Positions 1 through 5,243 of a stretch of DNA of 5,243 bases are shown here, in pieces. Source of the DNA: Candidatus Hydrogenedentota bacterium (GTDB lineage: Bacteria; Hydrogenedentota; Hydrogenedentia; Hydrogenedentales; SLHB01); contig PUMX01000248.1 of assembly GCA_003552485.1 (NCBI GenBank), positions 1 through 5,243 of the forward strand. Direction: 5' to 3'. Position 1 is the first letter of the stretch; each line of letters starts with the position of its first letter. The notes beneath the pieces are model-generated. The model saw nothing but the letters and a program-made list of their open reading frames with translations. It was not told the DNA's origin and searched no databases. A program made the translations under genes and the position numbers.

Positions 1-186
1 CAGGTGGAAGTGCAGGCGCAACGCATACAAGCGTTGGACTGGGACGATCGGCAAGGCGGCGGCGGCGGACGTAGCGCGGGCGCTGCGGCGGCTTCTGGCG
101 GCTACGGTGGAGGCGCGCAAGCCTCGGACCAGCCGAGGCCCCGGCCGATTGAAGAGCCCGTTCCCGAAGACGATATACCGTTCTGA
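1..186 (+). CDS. ssb: Single-stranded DNA-binding protein, C-terminal part (5' end outside window)
   Basis: SSB coats single-stranded DNA at replication forks and recruits partner enzymes through its C-terminal tip. Only the last 61 residues are present, and the reading frame is open from the first base. Residues 2-13 (VEVQAQRIQALD) match the last beta strand of the SSB OB fold. Residues 19-42 form a Gly/Ala-rich disordered linker. Residues 43-55 are Pro/Arg/Glu-rich. The protein ends in EDDIPF, the hallmark acidic tip that binds SSB partners. The GTG at position 4 is internal to the OB fold and is not a real start. It is the first visible gene of the operon and lies 34 bases before rpsR; in many bacteria rpsF precedes ssb, which cannot be checked here. 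The linker looks short and simple, but the full length is unknown. Confidence 0.93.
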   Translation, partial: QVEVQAQRIQALDWDDRQGGGGGRSAGAAAASGGYGGGAQASDQPRPRPIEEPVPEDDIPF

Positions 187-220
187 TTGCGTCACAAGGC
201 AAAGGACAAAGAGGCAATAG

Positions 221-487
221 ATGGCGAAGATTTCGACACGATCCCGTACGCGGATCAAGAAACGTAAGAAGAAAGCAGCGCAACGCAAGAAAGTTTCGCG
301 ACTGACCATTGACCGCGTCGTATACATCGACTATAAAGACGTGGGCATGTTGAAACACTACGTGACTGAACGGGGCAAGATCATACCCCGGCGCATCACG
401 GGAGCGACGGCGAAGCATCAGCGCATGTTGACGCAGGCGATCAACCGGGCGCGGCAAATTGCGCTGCTACCGTATACGGCCGAATAG
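221..487 (+). CDS. rpsR: Small ribosomal subunit protein bS18
   Basis: bS18 binds the 30S platform as a partner of bS6. The 88-residue product has the usual family length. The conserved core is easy to see: IDYKD (36-40), LKHYVTERGKI (44-54), PRRITG (56-61), AKHQR (64-68), and the C-terminal AINRAR...LLPYT. The N-terminus (about residues 5-26) is an unusually dense Lys/Arg run that would contact rRNA. It has no cysteine, so this is a zinc-free (C-) form, unlike the Cys-containing S18 variants known for instance in mycobacteria. The ATG is preceded by AGAGG at 210-214 with a 6-base spacer. The gene sits between ssb and the membrane protein gene in the classic rpsF-ssb-rpsR arrangement. Identification is secure. 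Confidence 0.97.
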   Translation: MAKISTRSRTRIKKRKKKAAQRKKVSRLTIDRVVYIDYKDVGMLKHYVTERGKIIPRRITGATAKHQRMLTQAINRARQIALLPYTAE

Positions 488-505
488 CGTCCAAGGCAGG
501 TTTGC

Positions 506-1468
506 ATGAGGGGCCGTCTCCATTCTGAGGCGGCGGCGTATTACGCGGGGTTGGTGGGCGGTTTAAGCGTGGGGCTCATCGCCGCCGCGCAGCTGAGCCC
601 CGATCCCGCATGGCTAGTGGGCGTGCATACTGTCGCGTTCGTGGGACCGGCGGCCGTCTACATGGCGCGCCGCGCCGTGCCTCAGGCTTGGGGCGTGGTG
701 GGCGCCGCGTTGGCCAGCGCCATCCTCGCGGGCCACGGGTTGGCTGTAATCGTCGTAATTACCGGATTCGCCGTGAGCGGTTTGGCGCTGGGCGCCGGGT
801 TGGCTCACGGTCAACGGTTTTCCCGGCTGATCGCGGAGTTGACGCTCTTGTTCTTCGGCTTCGCGGCGGCCGCCGTAATCATTGGCTGGGAGTCTTGGCA
901 AGAACAGGCCGTCATGGCCCGCACGGCGGCTGAGGCGCAACGGGAAGCCGCCGAAACGGAAACGGCCCGACTCAGCGCGGAGTGGTCCGTGTGGCTCTAC
1001 GAGCATTGGACCGACCTTGGTCTTGGCCTGCTATTCGTTGCTGCGCTGTTCGCTGCGGTCGCGGCGTTAGGCGGCGTGGCTTGCTGGTTGGGCCGGTTTC
1101 AAGACGAGCCGGCGGTTGGCTACCGGTTACGAGATATCCAGCCGCCCGACTGGCTGATATGGCTCGTGATCGCCGCGGGCGCGGGCTGGTTCGCCGCGCG
1201 TCAATGGCCGGACACCCTGTTGCGGCCCGTGAGCTGGAACGTTAGCGCCGCGCTGGTAGCGGTCTATTGGCTCAACGGCTTGCTCATCATCATTTACGGC
1301 ATGTGCGCTCTTGGCGTTCCCTTGGCGGCGCGTTGGATCATTATGCTGGCGCTCCTTTATATAGGGGTCGCGGGCGCGTTTGCTGTAATGGGGCTTTTTG
1401 ACACGTGGCTTGGGATGCGAGGCCGGCTCGACCATTGGGCTGAAGCGCGGCGCGGCCCCGAGCCGTAA
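506..1468 (+). CDS. DUF2232 (YybS-like) multi-pass membrane protein
   Basis: This is a 320-residue inner-membrane protein of unknown biochemical function. By eye it has about eight hydrophobic segments: roughly 12-30, 33-52, 62-83, 84-100, 108-127, 170-195, 214-230, and 245-297 as two or more passes. Two features point to DUF2232. One is the F/Y-R-LxDxQPPDWLIWL stretch near 206-220, just before a membrane segment. The other is the C-terminal GLFDTWLGMRGRLD (296-309), which matches the family's typical 'GLFDxWxxxR' ending. Position agrees: DUF2232 genes commonly sit between rpsR and rplI or beside rplI/dnaB (yybS in Bacillus). Residues 128-165 form an Ala/Glu/Arg-rich helical hydrophilic linker between two membrane blocks. 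The ATG follows AAGGCAGG at 493-500 with a 5-base spacer and lies 18 bases after rpsR. The family call rests on recalled motifs and synteny. Function remains open; a transport or cell-division link would be speculation. Confidence 0.85.
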   Translation: MRGRLHSEAAAYYAGLVGGLSVGLIAAAQLSPDPAWLVGVHTVAFVGPAAVYMARRAVPQAWGVVGAALASAILAGHGLAVIVVITGFAVSGLALGAGLAHGQRFSRLIAELTLLFFGFAAAAVIIGWESWQEQAVMARTAAEAQREAAETETARLSAEWSVWLYEHWTDLGLGLLFVAALFAAVAALGGVACWLGRFQDEPAVGYRLRDIQPPDWLIWLVIAAGAGWFAARQWPDTLLRPVSWNVSAALVAVYWLNGLLIIIYGMCALGVPLAARWIIMLALLYIGVAGAFAVMGLFDTWLGMRGRLDHWAEARRGPEP

Positions 1469-1470
1469 CC

Positions 1471-1537
1471 AACATATCAAGTAAATCATGCCACGCCGCC
1501 TGGCCGGGGTGGGCGTGCTAAGCAAACATATCGAGTA
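1471..1537 (+). repeat. Direct 13-base repeats flanking a GC-rich inverted repeat upstream of rplI
   Basis: AACATATCAAGTA (1471-1483) recurs as AACATATCGAGTA (1525-1537), 12 of 13 bases identical, with starts 54 bases apart. Between them CACGCC (1492-1497) can pair with GGCGTG (1512-1517), and CC (1499-1500) with GG (1508-1509), giving a GC-rich stem-loop. This is the only sizeable gap inside the operon. It may be an mRNA leader or processing element for rplI-dnaB, or a chance or duplicated sequence. There is no T-tract, so it is not an evident terminator. Confidence 0.4.
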
Positions 1538-1570
1538 TCCCCCGACAGAACACGGAGGACGAACGGAACA

Positions 1571-2092
1571 ATGAAGGTCATTCTTTGCGAGAACGTGCCC
1601 AACTTGGGCGAAATGGGCACGACGGTCACCGTAAATGACGGTTATGCCCGCAACTACTTGTTGCCGCGCCGGTTGGCTGTGCGCGCGGACTCGGGCAGCG
1701 CCAAACAGATCGAGCACGAATTGCGTAACATCCGCCGCCGCGAGGAAAAGGTCCGCGAGCAACTGCGCCAGCAGGCCAAGACGCTCGACAAGGCGACGGT
1801 AAACATTACGATGCGCGCCGGCGCCGAGGATAAGCTCTACGGCTCGGTAACCAGCAAACACATAGCTGACAAACTGAACGAGCAGGGCTACTCCGTCGAC
1901 CGCAAGAGCATCGAGTTGGAAGAGCCTATCAAGACCCTCGGCGTCTTCACGGTGCCCGTGAAGCTCGGCTTGGGCGTTGAAGCCAACGTGAAGGTCTGGG
2001 TCGAAAAAGAGGGAGGAGAACCGGAGGAGGCCGCTTCGGCCACGCCGGCAAGCGCGCCCGCTGCTGGAGAGGAATCCAAGGAAACCGAGTAA
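1571..2092 (+). CDS. rplI: Large ribosomal subunit protein bL9
   Basis: bL9 binds 23S rRNA near the L1 stalk base and reaches outward from the 50S subunit, where it influences frame maintenance. The 173-residue product has the two-domain layout. The N-terminal rRNA-binding domain (1-48) carries MKVILCENVPNLGEMG and the signature GYARNYLLPRRLA (24-36). A long charged connecting helix follows (about 42-75), then the C-terminal domain (about 76-147) with KLYGSVTSKHIA and the VPVKLGLGVEANVKVWV strand region. Residues 148-173 are an extra Glu/Ala/Pro-rich acidic tail beyond the roughly 148-residue typical length. The ATG has GGAGG at 1554-1558, 12 bases upstream, a rather long spacer. It is followed after one base by dnaB. 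Identification is secure. Confidence 0.97.
   Translation: MKVILCENVPNLGEMGTTVTVNDGYARNYLLPRRLAVRADSGSAKQIEHELRNIRRREEKVREQLRQQAKTLDKATVNITMRAGAEDKLYGSVTSKHIADKLNEQGYSVDRKSIELEEPIKTLGVFTVPVKLGLGVEANVKVWVEKEGGEPEEAASATPASAPAAGEESKETE
2078..2084 (+). promoter_or_regulatory. Ribosome binding site that sets the TTG start of dnaB
   Basis: AAGGAAA lies inside the end of rplI, nine bases before TTG at 2094. It supports the TTG as the true start of dnaB. The first in-frame ATG (residue 34) would remove the conserved PPQNIEAERSVLGAM segment. The overlap with rplI coding sequence suggests translational coupling. Confidence 0.7.
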
Positions 2093-2093
2093 G

Positions 2094-3545
2094 TTGGCCG
2101 GACAGGGCAGAGGCAAGAGTAACGGCGATCCCTCGCGATACGAACGGACGCCGCCGCAGAATATCGAAGCGGAACGATCCGTGCTCGGGGCGATGCTGCT
2201 TAATGCCGACGCCCTCGGCACAGCGCTCGAGATCCTTCACGAAAGCCCCGACGAAGTCTTCTATGTCGACGCTCACCAGCACATCTACGAGGCGATGGTC
2301 TCGTTGTTCCGCCGCAATGTGCCCGTCGACAGCGTTACCCTTGTCGAGCAACTGAACCGCGACGGCGCGCTGGACAAAGCAGGCGGCGCCAGTTACGTGG
2401 CCGAACTCACCGACGCCGTGCCCACCTCGGCCAACGTCGATCACTACGCGCGTATTGTGCTCGACGCCGCAGTGTGCCGCAAGCTGATCGGGGCCTGCAA
2501 CCGGCTGGCGACCGAGGCGTATTCCATCGAAGGCGACGTCAGCGAACTCCTCGACCGGGCTGAACAGGAAGTCTTCTCGATTGCCGAGAAACGCCAGCTT
2601 CAGCCCATCTACCCAATCGGCGATCTCATCGATCAGAGCATCGAGCAGATCGAGGCCATCATCAAGGCCCACAAAGGCATCACGGGCCTGGCGACCGGCA
2701 TCACCAAACTTGACGAAATGCTGTCCGGGCTGCAACCTTCCGACATGGTCATTCTCGCCGCCCGGCCTTCGGTGGGCAAGACCGCGTTCGCGCTCAATGT
2801 CGCTTCACACGCCGCCGTTCAAGAAGGCAAAGCTGTGCTGTTGTTCAGCCTCGAGATGTCCAAAGAACAACTCGTGCAACGGCTACTGTGCATGGAAGGC
2901 CAGATCAACTCGGTGCGCCTGCGCACCGGCTTTCTGGCTCAATCCGAGTTTCCCAAATTACAGCGCGCCGCCGATAAGCTAAGCCGCGCGCCTATCCATA
3001 TCGACGACACGCCCGGCATCAGCGTGCTCGATGTGCGATCGAAGGCGCGGCGTCACACGGCCCTCCATGAGTTGGACCTAATTATCATCGACTACCTCCA
3101 ACTCATGCGCGGGGCCGGACGGTTTGAGAACCGGCAGACGGAGATCTCGGAGATTTCGCGCGGCATCAAGGGCATCGCCCGCGAGCTGCGCATACCCGTA
3201 ATGGCTCTGTCGCAGCTCAGCCGCGAAGCGGAAAGAGATGAAGGCGGCGTCCCTAAGCTGTCTCACCTGCGCGAATCCGGCGCCATCGAACAGGACGCCG
3301 ATGTCGTGCTCATGCTGGCGCGCCCTCCCGCTCATGAGAGCGAGGGCAACGAGAACCTTATCCGCCTGGCTGTCGCTAAACAGCGCAACGGGCCGACGGG
3401 CAGGGTTGATATGATTTTCGATCCCAACATCCAGCAGTTCCGCAACCTCATGGAAAGCGGCGGCGCGGAGGCTCCCGACGAGCCTTACGACCCCGCCGAG
3501 GATTTCCATGCCGTGTACGATGATGACGATGATGCGCCATTCTGA
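2094..3545 (+). CDS. dnaB: Replicative DNA helicase DnaB
   Basis: DnaB is the hexameric 5'-3' helicase that unwinds the replication fork using ATP and recruits primase. The 483-residue product is full length. The N-terminal domain (about 19-125) opens with the hallmark PPQNIEAERSVLGAMLL, and a linker follows to about 180. The RecA-like domain begins near ITGLATGITKLDEMLSGL (196-213). Walker A is ARPSVGKT (223-230). The FSLEMS catalytic Glu is E254. Walker B is LIIIDYLQLM with D333. SQLSR spans 373-377. LRESGAIEQDAD spans 392-403. The KQRNGPTG motif (429-436) carries the arginine-finger region. All catalytic motifs are intact and there is no intein. The start is TTG, one base after the rplI stop. 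The C-terminus is an acidic extension ending YDDDDDAPF, unusually like an SSB tip. It is the last gene of the operon. Confidence 0.97.
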   Translation: MAGQGRGKSNGDPSRYERTPPQNIEAERSVLGAMLLNADALGTALEILHESPDEVFYVDAHQHIYEAMVSLFRRNVPVDSVTLVEQLNRDGALDKAGGASYVAELTDAVPTSANVDHYARIVLDAAVCRKLIGACNRLATEAYSIEGDVSELLDRAEQEVFSIAEKRQLQPIYPIGDLIDQSIEQIEAIIKAHKGITGLATGITKLDEMLSGLQPSDMVILAARPSVGKTAFALNVASHAAVQEGKAVLLFSLEMSKEQLVQRLLCMEGQINSVRLRTGFLAQSEFPKLQRAADKLSRAPIHIDDTPGISVLDVRSKARRHTALHELDLIIIDYLQLMRGAGRFENRQTEISEISRGIKGIARELRIPVMALSQLSREAERDEGGVPKLSHLRESGAIEQDADVVLMLARPPAHESEGNENLIRLAVAKQRNGPTGRVDMIFDPNIQQFRNLMESGGAEAPDEPYDPAEDFHAVYDDDDDAPF

Positions 3546-3601
3546 TTCCCACCCCCGTTATACCCATGGTGGGGCATCTCCCGATCCCGTTTCGTGGGAA
3601 T
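3545..3601 (+). terminator. Inverted repeat after dnaB, possible weak terminator
   Basis: ATTCCCAC (3545-3552) is perfectly complementary to GTGGGAAT (3594-3601). An alternative pairing is CCCACC (3548-3553) with GGTGGG (3568-3573), so two mutually exclusive hairpins are possible. It lies immediately after the dnaB stop, where the operon should end. No T-run follows, so an intrinsic terminator of the classic form is not shown. It could instead stabilise the mRNA 3' end or mark a factor-dependent stop. Confidence 0.35.
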
Positions 3602-3812
3602 AGGCTTGCCTGAATCTGACGCCACGAGTCCCAGCGCCCCACAAGATAGCGCGGTGCAAAAGCGACGGAAACCATCCTCACTCTAGTTATTCCACGCGAG
3701 CAATCCGAAGCCCGCAAGACGCCGCTGCGAATCCACCCATCAACTAGCATCCGCTCCCAATGGCAAATGGAGGAGTTATTGGCTGGCCGACGCGGCTTCA
3801 TCCGGCGATTGC
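3602..3812. other. Intergenic stretch with no recognisable content
   Basis: About 210 bases between the dnaB 3' hairpin and the first promoter-like sequence. I see no tRNA fold, no repeat array, no mobile-element end and no convincing gene. The open frames here are short, lack a good ribosome binding site, or run antisense into the end of dnaB. Confidence 0.5.
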
Positions 3813-3815
3813 TTG

Positions 3816-3845
3816 TTGTTGATTATCCGGGGACTGGGGTACAAT
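3816..3845 (+). promoter_or_regulatory. Promoter-like sequence 1 (sigma70 type)
   Basis: TTGTTG (3816-3821), an 18-base spacer, then TACAAT (3840-3845), which matches TATAAT at five of six positions. It lies in the long gap upstream of the small membrane protein gene. It is weaker than the second candidate at its -35. Judged by eye only; consensus for this phylum is assumed to be sigma70-like. Confidence 0.35.
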
Positions 3846-3853
3846 CATTCGTG

Positions 3854-3882
3854 TTGACGAGCCTCCCAGTTTTTGATACGAT
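3854..3882 (+). promoter_or_regulatory. Promoter-like sequence 2 (sigma70 type)
   Basis: TTGACG (3854-3859; five of six to TTGACA), a 17-base spacer, then TACGAT (3877-3882; four of six to TATAAT). This is the better spaced of two tandem candidates. A start near 3889 would give a leader of about 70 bases before the small Cys/His-rich gene. That leader contains a short perfect stem GCCCG/CGGGC (3897-3901 with 3913-3917). Judged by eye only. Confidence 0.45.
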
Positions 3883-3960
3883 ACTCTCACTCTTGCGCCC
3901 GGGACGCTGTTTCGGGCCAGTTATGACAAGCACATCGGGACGGTAACAGCGGCTGTGATA

Positions 3961-4326
3961 ATGCGACGACAGAGAAAGCTCCGCCATTGGCGCCGGGCGC
4001 TGTTCGCTGCGACAGCGTGGTGCGCGCTGGTGCTGTTTGGGTTGGCGGTTCTTCACGATCTGGCGCCGTTCGACGATTATCAACACTACCGTCACAATCA
4101 TGCTCCGGCTTGCCCGGACAGTACGGACGATTCGGAGGACTGCGACTCCGATTGCGGTCTCTGTGTGTTGTTGGGCGTTCCGGCGCTGGCGCCGGCTTCT
4201 CCGCTGCTGCTCAGCCCTTGTGCTGATCTCTCTCATTCCCCGATTCCGTTGGCCACCGCCATCCGTTCCGTGAACGAATGGCGGCCCGGCTCACAGCGCG
4301 ATCCTCCCCACACCTCCTTGGCTTAG
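3961..4326 (+). CDS. Small membrane-anchored Cys/His-rich protein, DUF2946-like
   Basis: This 121-residue protein has a basic N-terminus (MRRQRKLRHWRR), one hydrophobic segment at about 13-32, and a short region dense in potential metal ligands. The ligands are H42, H45, H47, C51, C61, C65 and C68, with acidic residues between them (PDSTDDSEDCDSD). A second hydrophobic stretch spans about 69-86, and the C-terminus carries RDPP (113-116). The overall plan resembles small DUF2946-type proteins (hydrophobic, CGxC-type motif, terminal RxPP). That resemblance is from memory and similarity is loose. A metal-binding or metal-sensing envelope role is inference. ATG at 3961 is preferred; an in-frame GTG at 3955 would add two residues. 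Neither has a strong ribosome binding site, which lowers confidence. Two promoter-like sequences lie upstream, and the prepilin-like gene follows after 121 bases. Confidence 0.6.
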   Translation: MRRQRKLRHWRRALFAATAWCALVLFGLAVLHDLAPFDDYQHYRHNHAPACPDSTDDSEDCDSDCGLCVLLGVPALAPASPLLLSPCADLSHSPIPLATAIRSVNEWRPGSQRDPPHTSLA

Positions 4327-4364
4327 CGACTCTTTTCATCCCCACTTTAAGAATGCCCGCATGA

Positions 4365-4388
4365 CAGCGGACGCGTTGTCCGTGGCTG
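4365..4388 (+). other. Stem-loop between the small protein gene and the prepilin-like gene
   Basis: CGGAC (4368-4372) pairs with GTCCG (4378-4382) around a 5-base loop. An outer CAG/CTG pairing (4365-4367 with 4386-4388) is possible across a 3-base bulge. GGTTGTTTC follows, which is only modestly T-rich. It could be a weak terminator of the upstream gene or a leader hairpin of the downstream gene. Chance is not excluded. Confidence 0.3.
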
Positions 4389-4432
4389 GTTGTTTCATCC
4401 GGCCAAGACCGTCGTCGCCGTCGTTAACGCAC

Positions 4433-4438
4433 AAGGAG
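4433..4438 (+). promoter_or_regulatory. Strong ribosome binding site of the prepilin-like gene
   Basis: AAGGAG lies nine bases before the ATG at 4448. It is the best Shine-Dalgarno match in the window and fixes the start codon, which also gives an ideal prepilin leader. Confidence 0.8.
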
Positions 4439-4447
4439 CTAACTCCA

Positions 4448-5243
4448 ATGAACCGCAAAGGATTTACGTTAATCGAACTGCTGGTGGTGATCGCCATCAT
4501 TGGCATACTCGCCGCCATATTGCTGCCCGCGTTGTCCCGCGCCCGCGAGTCCGCTCGCCGCGCAAGCTGCGCGAACAATTTGAAGCAATTGGGCTTGATG
4601 CTCAAGATGTACTCTGGTGAAAACCGCGACATGTACCCGCATATGAAAGTTTCCGCGTGCCCCGGCGCGCACCGATGGCCGAACCCAGGTTACGAAGATG
4701 CTGAGCCATGGCAACAGATCTTTGATATCGACGCCGTGTATCCCGAATACCTCACGGATCTCGACGTGCTGATCTCGCCGAGCTGGGTCGGCGGCTCGGA
4801 TGCGCTCGAGACATGGGACGAAGGAAACACGACCGCGCACGAATGGGATCACATCATTGGCGACATGAAGGACACGGGCCGTGTTGAGCCTTGCTCCATC
4901 ATGGGTGAGCCCTATATCTACCTGGGCTGGGCCATCAGCGACAGCATGTTGCAGACCCACCACGACTTCGAGCACCTCGAGGAGAACGCCCACTATATGA
5001 AGCACGACATGGAGCATCATCCGCACCGCGTGCTGCAAGACTGGTCGCTACATGAAGGCGCAATCGGCGGCCGCACCTCCATACCGCGGTTGCGCGATGG
5101 TATAGAGCGGTTCTTCATTACCGACATCAACAACCCAGCAGGAAGCGCTCAGGCGCAGTCGGAGATTCCCGTGATGTGGACTGGGATGGCCCATGAACCT
5201 ACTCACTTCGTGCACGTGCCGGGGGGCGCAAACGTCTTGTTCA
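4448..5243 (+). CDS. Type IV prepilin-like protein, DUF1559/H-X9-DG style (3' end outside window)
   Basis: The frame is open for 265 codons to the window edge. The N-terminus is a textbook class III prepilin leader: MNRKG, then FTLIELLVV with Glu at +5, so prepilin peptidase would cut after G5 and methylate F6. The hydrophobic helix runs to about residue 29, followed by SRARESARRASCANNLKQLG, typical of PVC-type pseudopilins. The rest is a large exported domain. Residues 171-202 hold nine histidines, including HH at 171-172 and 190-191. Near the end come FFITDINNPAGSAQAQSEIP (222-241) and HVPGGANVLF (256-265), the start of the terminal 'H...GGANVLFxDGHV' motif of this family. Large numbers of such paralogues are encoded in Planctomycetota, Lentisphaerota and Hydrogenedentota. 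Their substrates are unknown; cell-surface or secretion-system roles are proposed. Few residues should be missing if the family motif completes as usual. Confidence 0.92.
   Translation, partial: MNRKGFTLIELLVVIAIIGILAAILLPALSRARESARRASCANNLKQLGLMLKMYSGENRDMYPHMKVSACPGAHRWPNPGYEDAEPWQQIFDIDAVYPEYLTDLDVLISPSWVGGSDALETWDEGNTTAHEWDHIIGDMKDTGRVEPCSIMGEPYIYLGWAISDSMLQTHHDFEHLEENAHYMKHDMEHHPHRVLQDWSLHEGAIGGRTSIPRLRDGIERFFITDINNPAGSAQAQSEIPVMWTGMAHEPTHFVHVPGGANVLF

Noticed and set aside
614..1006. Minus-strand and alternative-frame open frames inside the DUF2232 gene
   Set aside because: They overlap a gene with clear membrane segments and family motifs, and the products are Arg/Gly-rich, as frame shadows usually are.
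1127..2221. Long open frame on the minus strand (364 codons) across the end of the DUF2232 gene, rplI and the start of dnaB
   Set aside because: It is antisense to three well-supported genes, has no domain I recognise, and is expected from GC-rich codon bias on the opposite strand.
1947..2735. Minus-strand open frame of 262 codons opposite rplI/dnaB
   Set aside because: It lies antisense to the conserved DnaB N-terminal half; its composition mirrors the dnaB codons and there is no supporting motif.
2766..3400. Possible intein in the DnaB ATPase domain, a common insertion site
   Set aside because: Walker A, Walker B, SQLSR and KQRNGPTG are contiguous at normal spacing; there is no insertion.
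3448..3801. Minus-strand open frame reaching from the intergenic region into the end of dnaB
   Set aside because: It is Arg-rich and low in motif content, overlaps the conserved dnaB end, and has no clear start signal.
3760..3822. Short forward frame starting ATGGCAAATGGAGG
   Set aside because: Only 20 codons, with no ribosome binding site and no recognisable motif.
3546..3954. Possible attachment site, insertion-sequence remnant or tRNA in the long gap
   Set aside because: No terminal inverted repeats, target duplications, transposase fragments or cloverleaf pairing could be seen.
4469..5038. Minus-strand open frame of 189 codons opposite the prepilin-like gene
   Set aside because: The plus strand has a strong ribosome binding site and an unmistakable prepilin leader; the Val/His-rich antisense product is its mirror.

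Overview
The window (about 60% G+C by eye) comes from a Gram-negative-type bacterial chromosome. It has two parts. Positions 1-3545 look like one forward operon: end of ssb, rpsR, a DUF2232-type membrane protein gene, rplI and dnaB. Positions 3546-5243 hold an intergenic region of about 415 bases, a small Cys/His-rich membrane-anchored protein gene, and the start of a large type IV prepilin-like (DUF1559/'H-X9-DG' style) protein that runs off the right edge.

Organism: the ssb/rpsR/DUF2232/rplI/dnaB order is shared by several phyla, so it is only weakly informative. The prepilin-like protein is more telling. It has a GFTLIELLVVIAIIGILAAILLPAL-type leader, an 'NNLKQLG' segment, the phrase 'FFITDINNPAGSAQAQ' and a terminal HVPGGANVLF. 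That style is typical of Candidatus Hydrogenedentota, Lentisphaerota/Kiritimatiellae and Planctomycetota. My best guess is Hydrogenedentota or a PVC relative. This is inference from recalled families, not from a search.

Operon logic: single-stranded DNA binding protein and replicative helicase act together at the fork, and the ribosomal protein genes between them couple replication and translation capacity. Spacing is tight (34, 18, 102 and 1 bases). The only sizeable gap, before rplI, holds a GC-rich inverted repeat flanked by near-identical 13-base repeats. dnaB starts at TTG one base after the rplI stop, which suggests translational coupling. Its C-terminus (DDDDDAPF) resembles the SSB acidic tip (EDDIPF) encoded at the other end of the same operon.

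Right part: after dnaB there is an inverted repeat that could be a weak terminator. About 210 bases follow with no recognisable content, then two promoter-like sequences ahead of the small Cys/His-rich protein. The prepilin-like gene has a clear ribosome binding site and an unusual histidine-dense stretch. I found no CRISPR array, tRNA, rRNA, insertion sequence or intein. Most of the window is ordinary housekeeping sequence, and I do not see a clear undescribed multi-gene system. The best leads are the SSB-like tail on DnaB and the adjacent His/Cys-rich pair of exported or membrane proteins.
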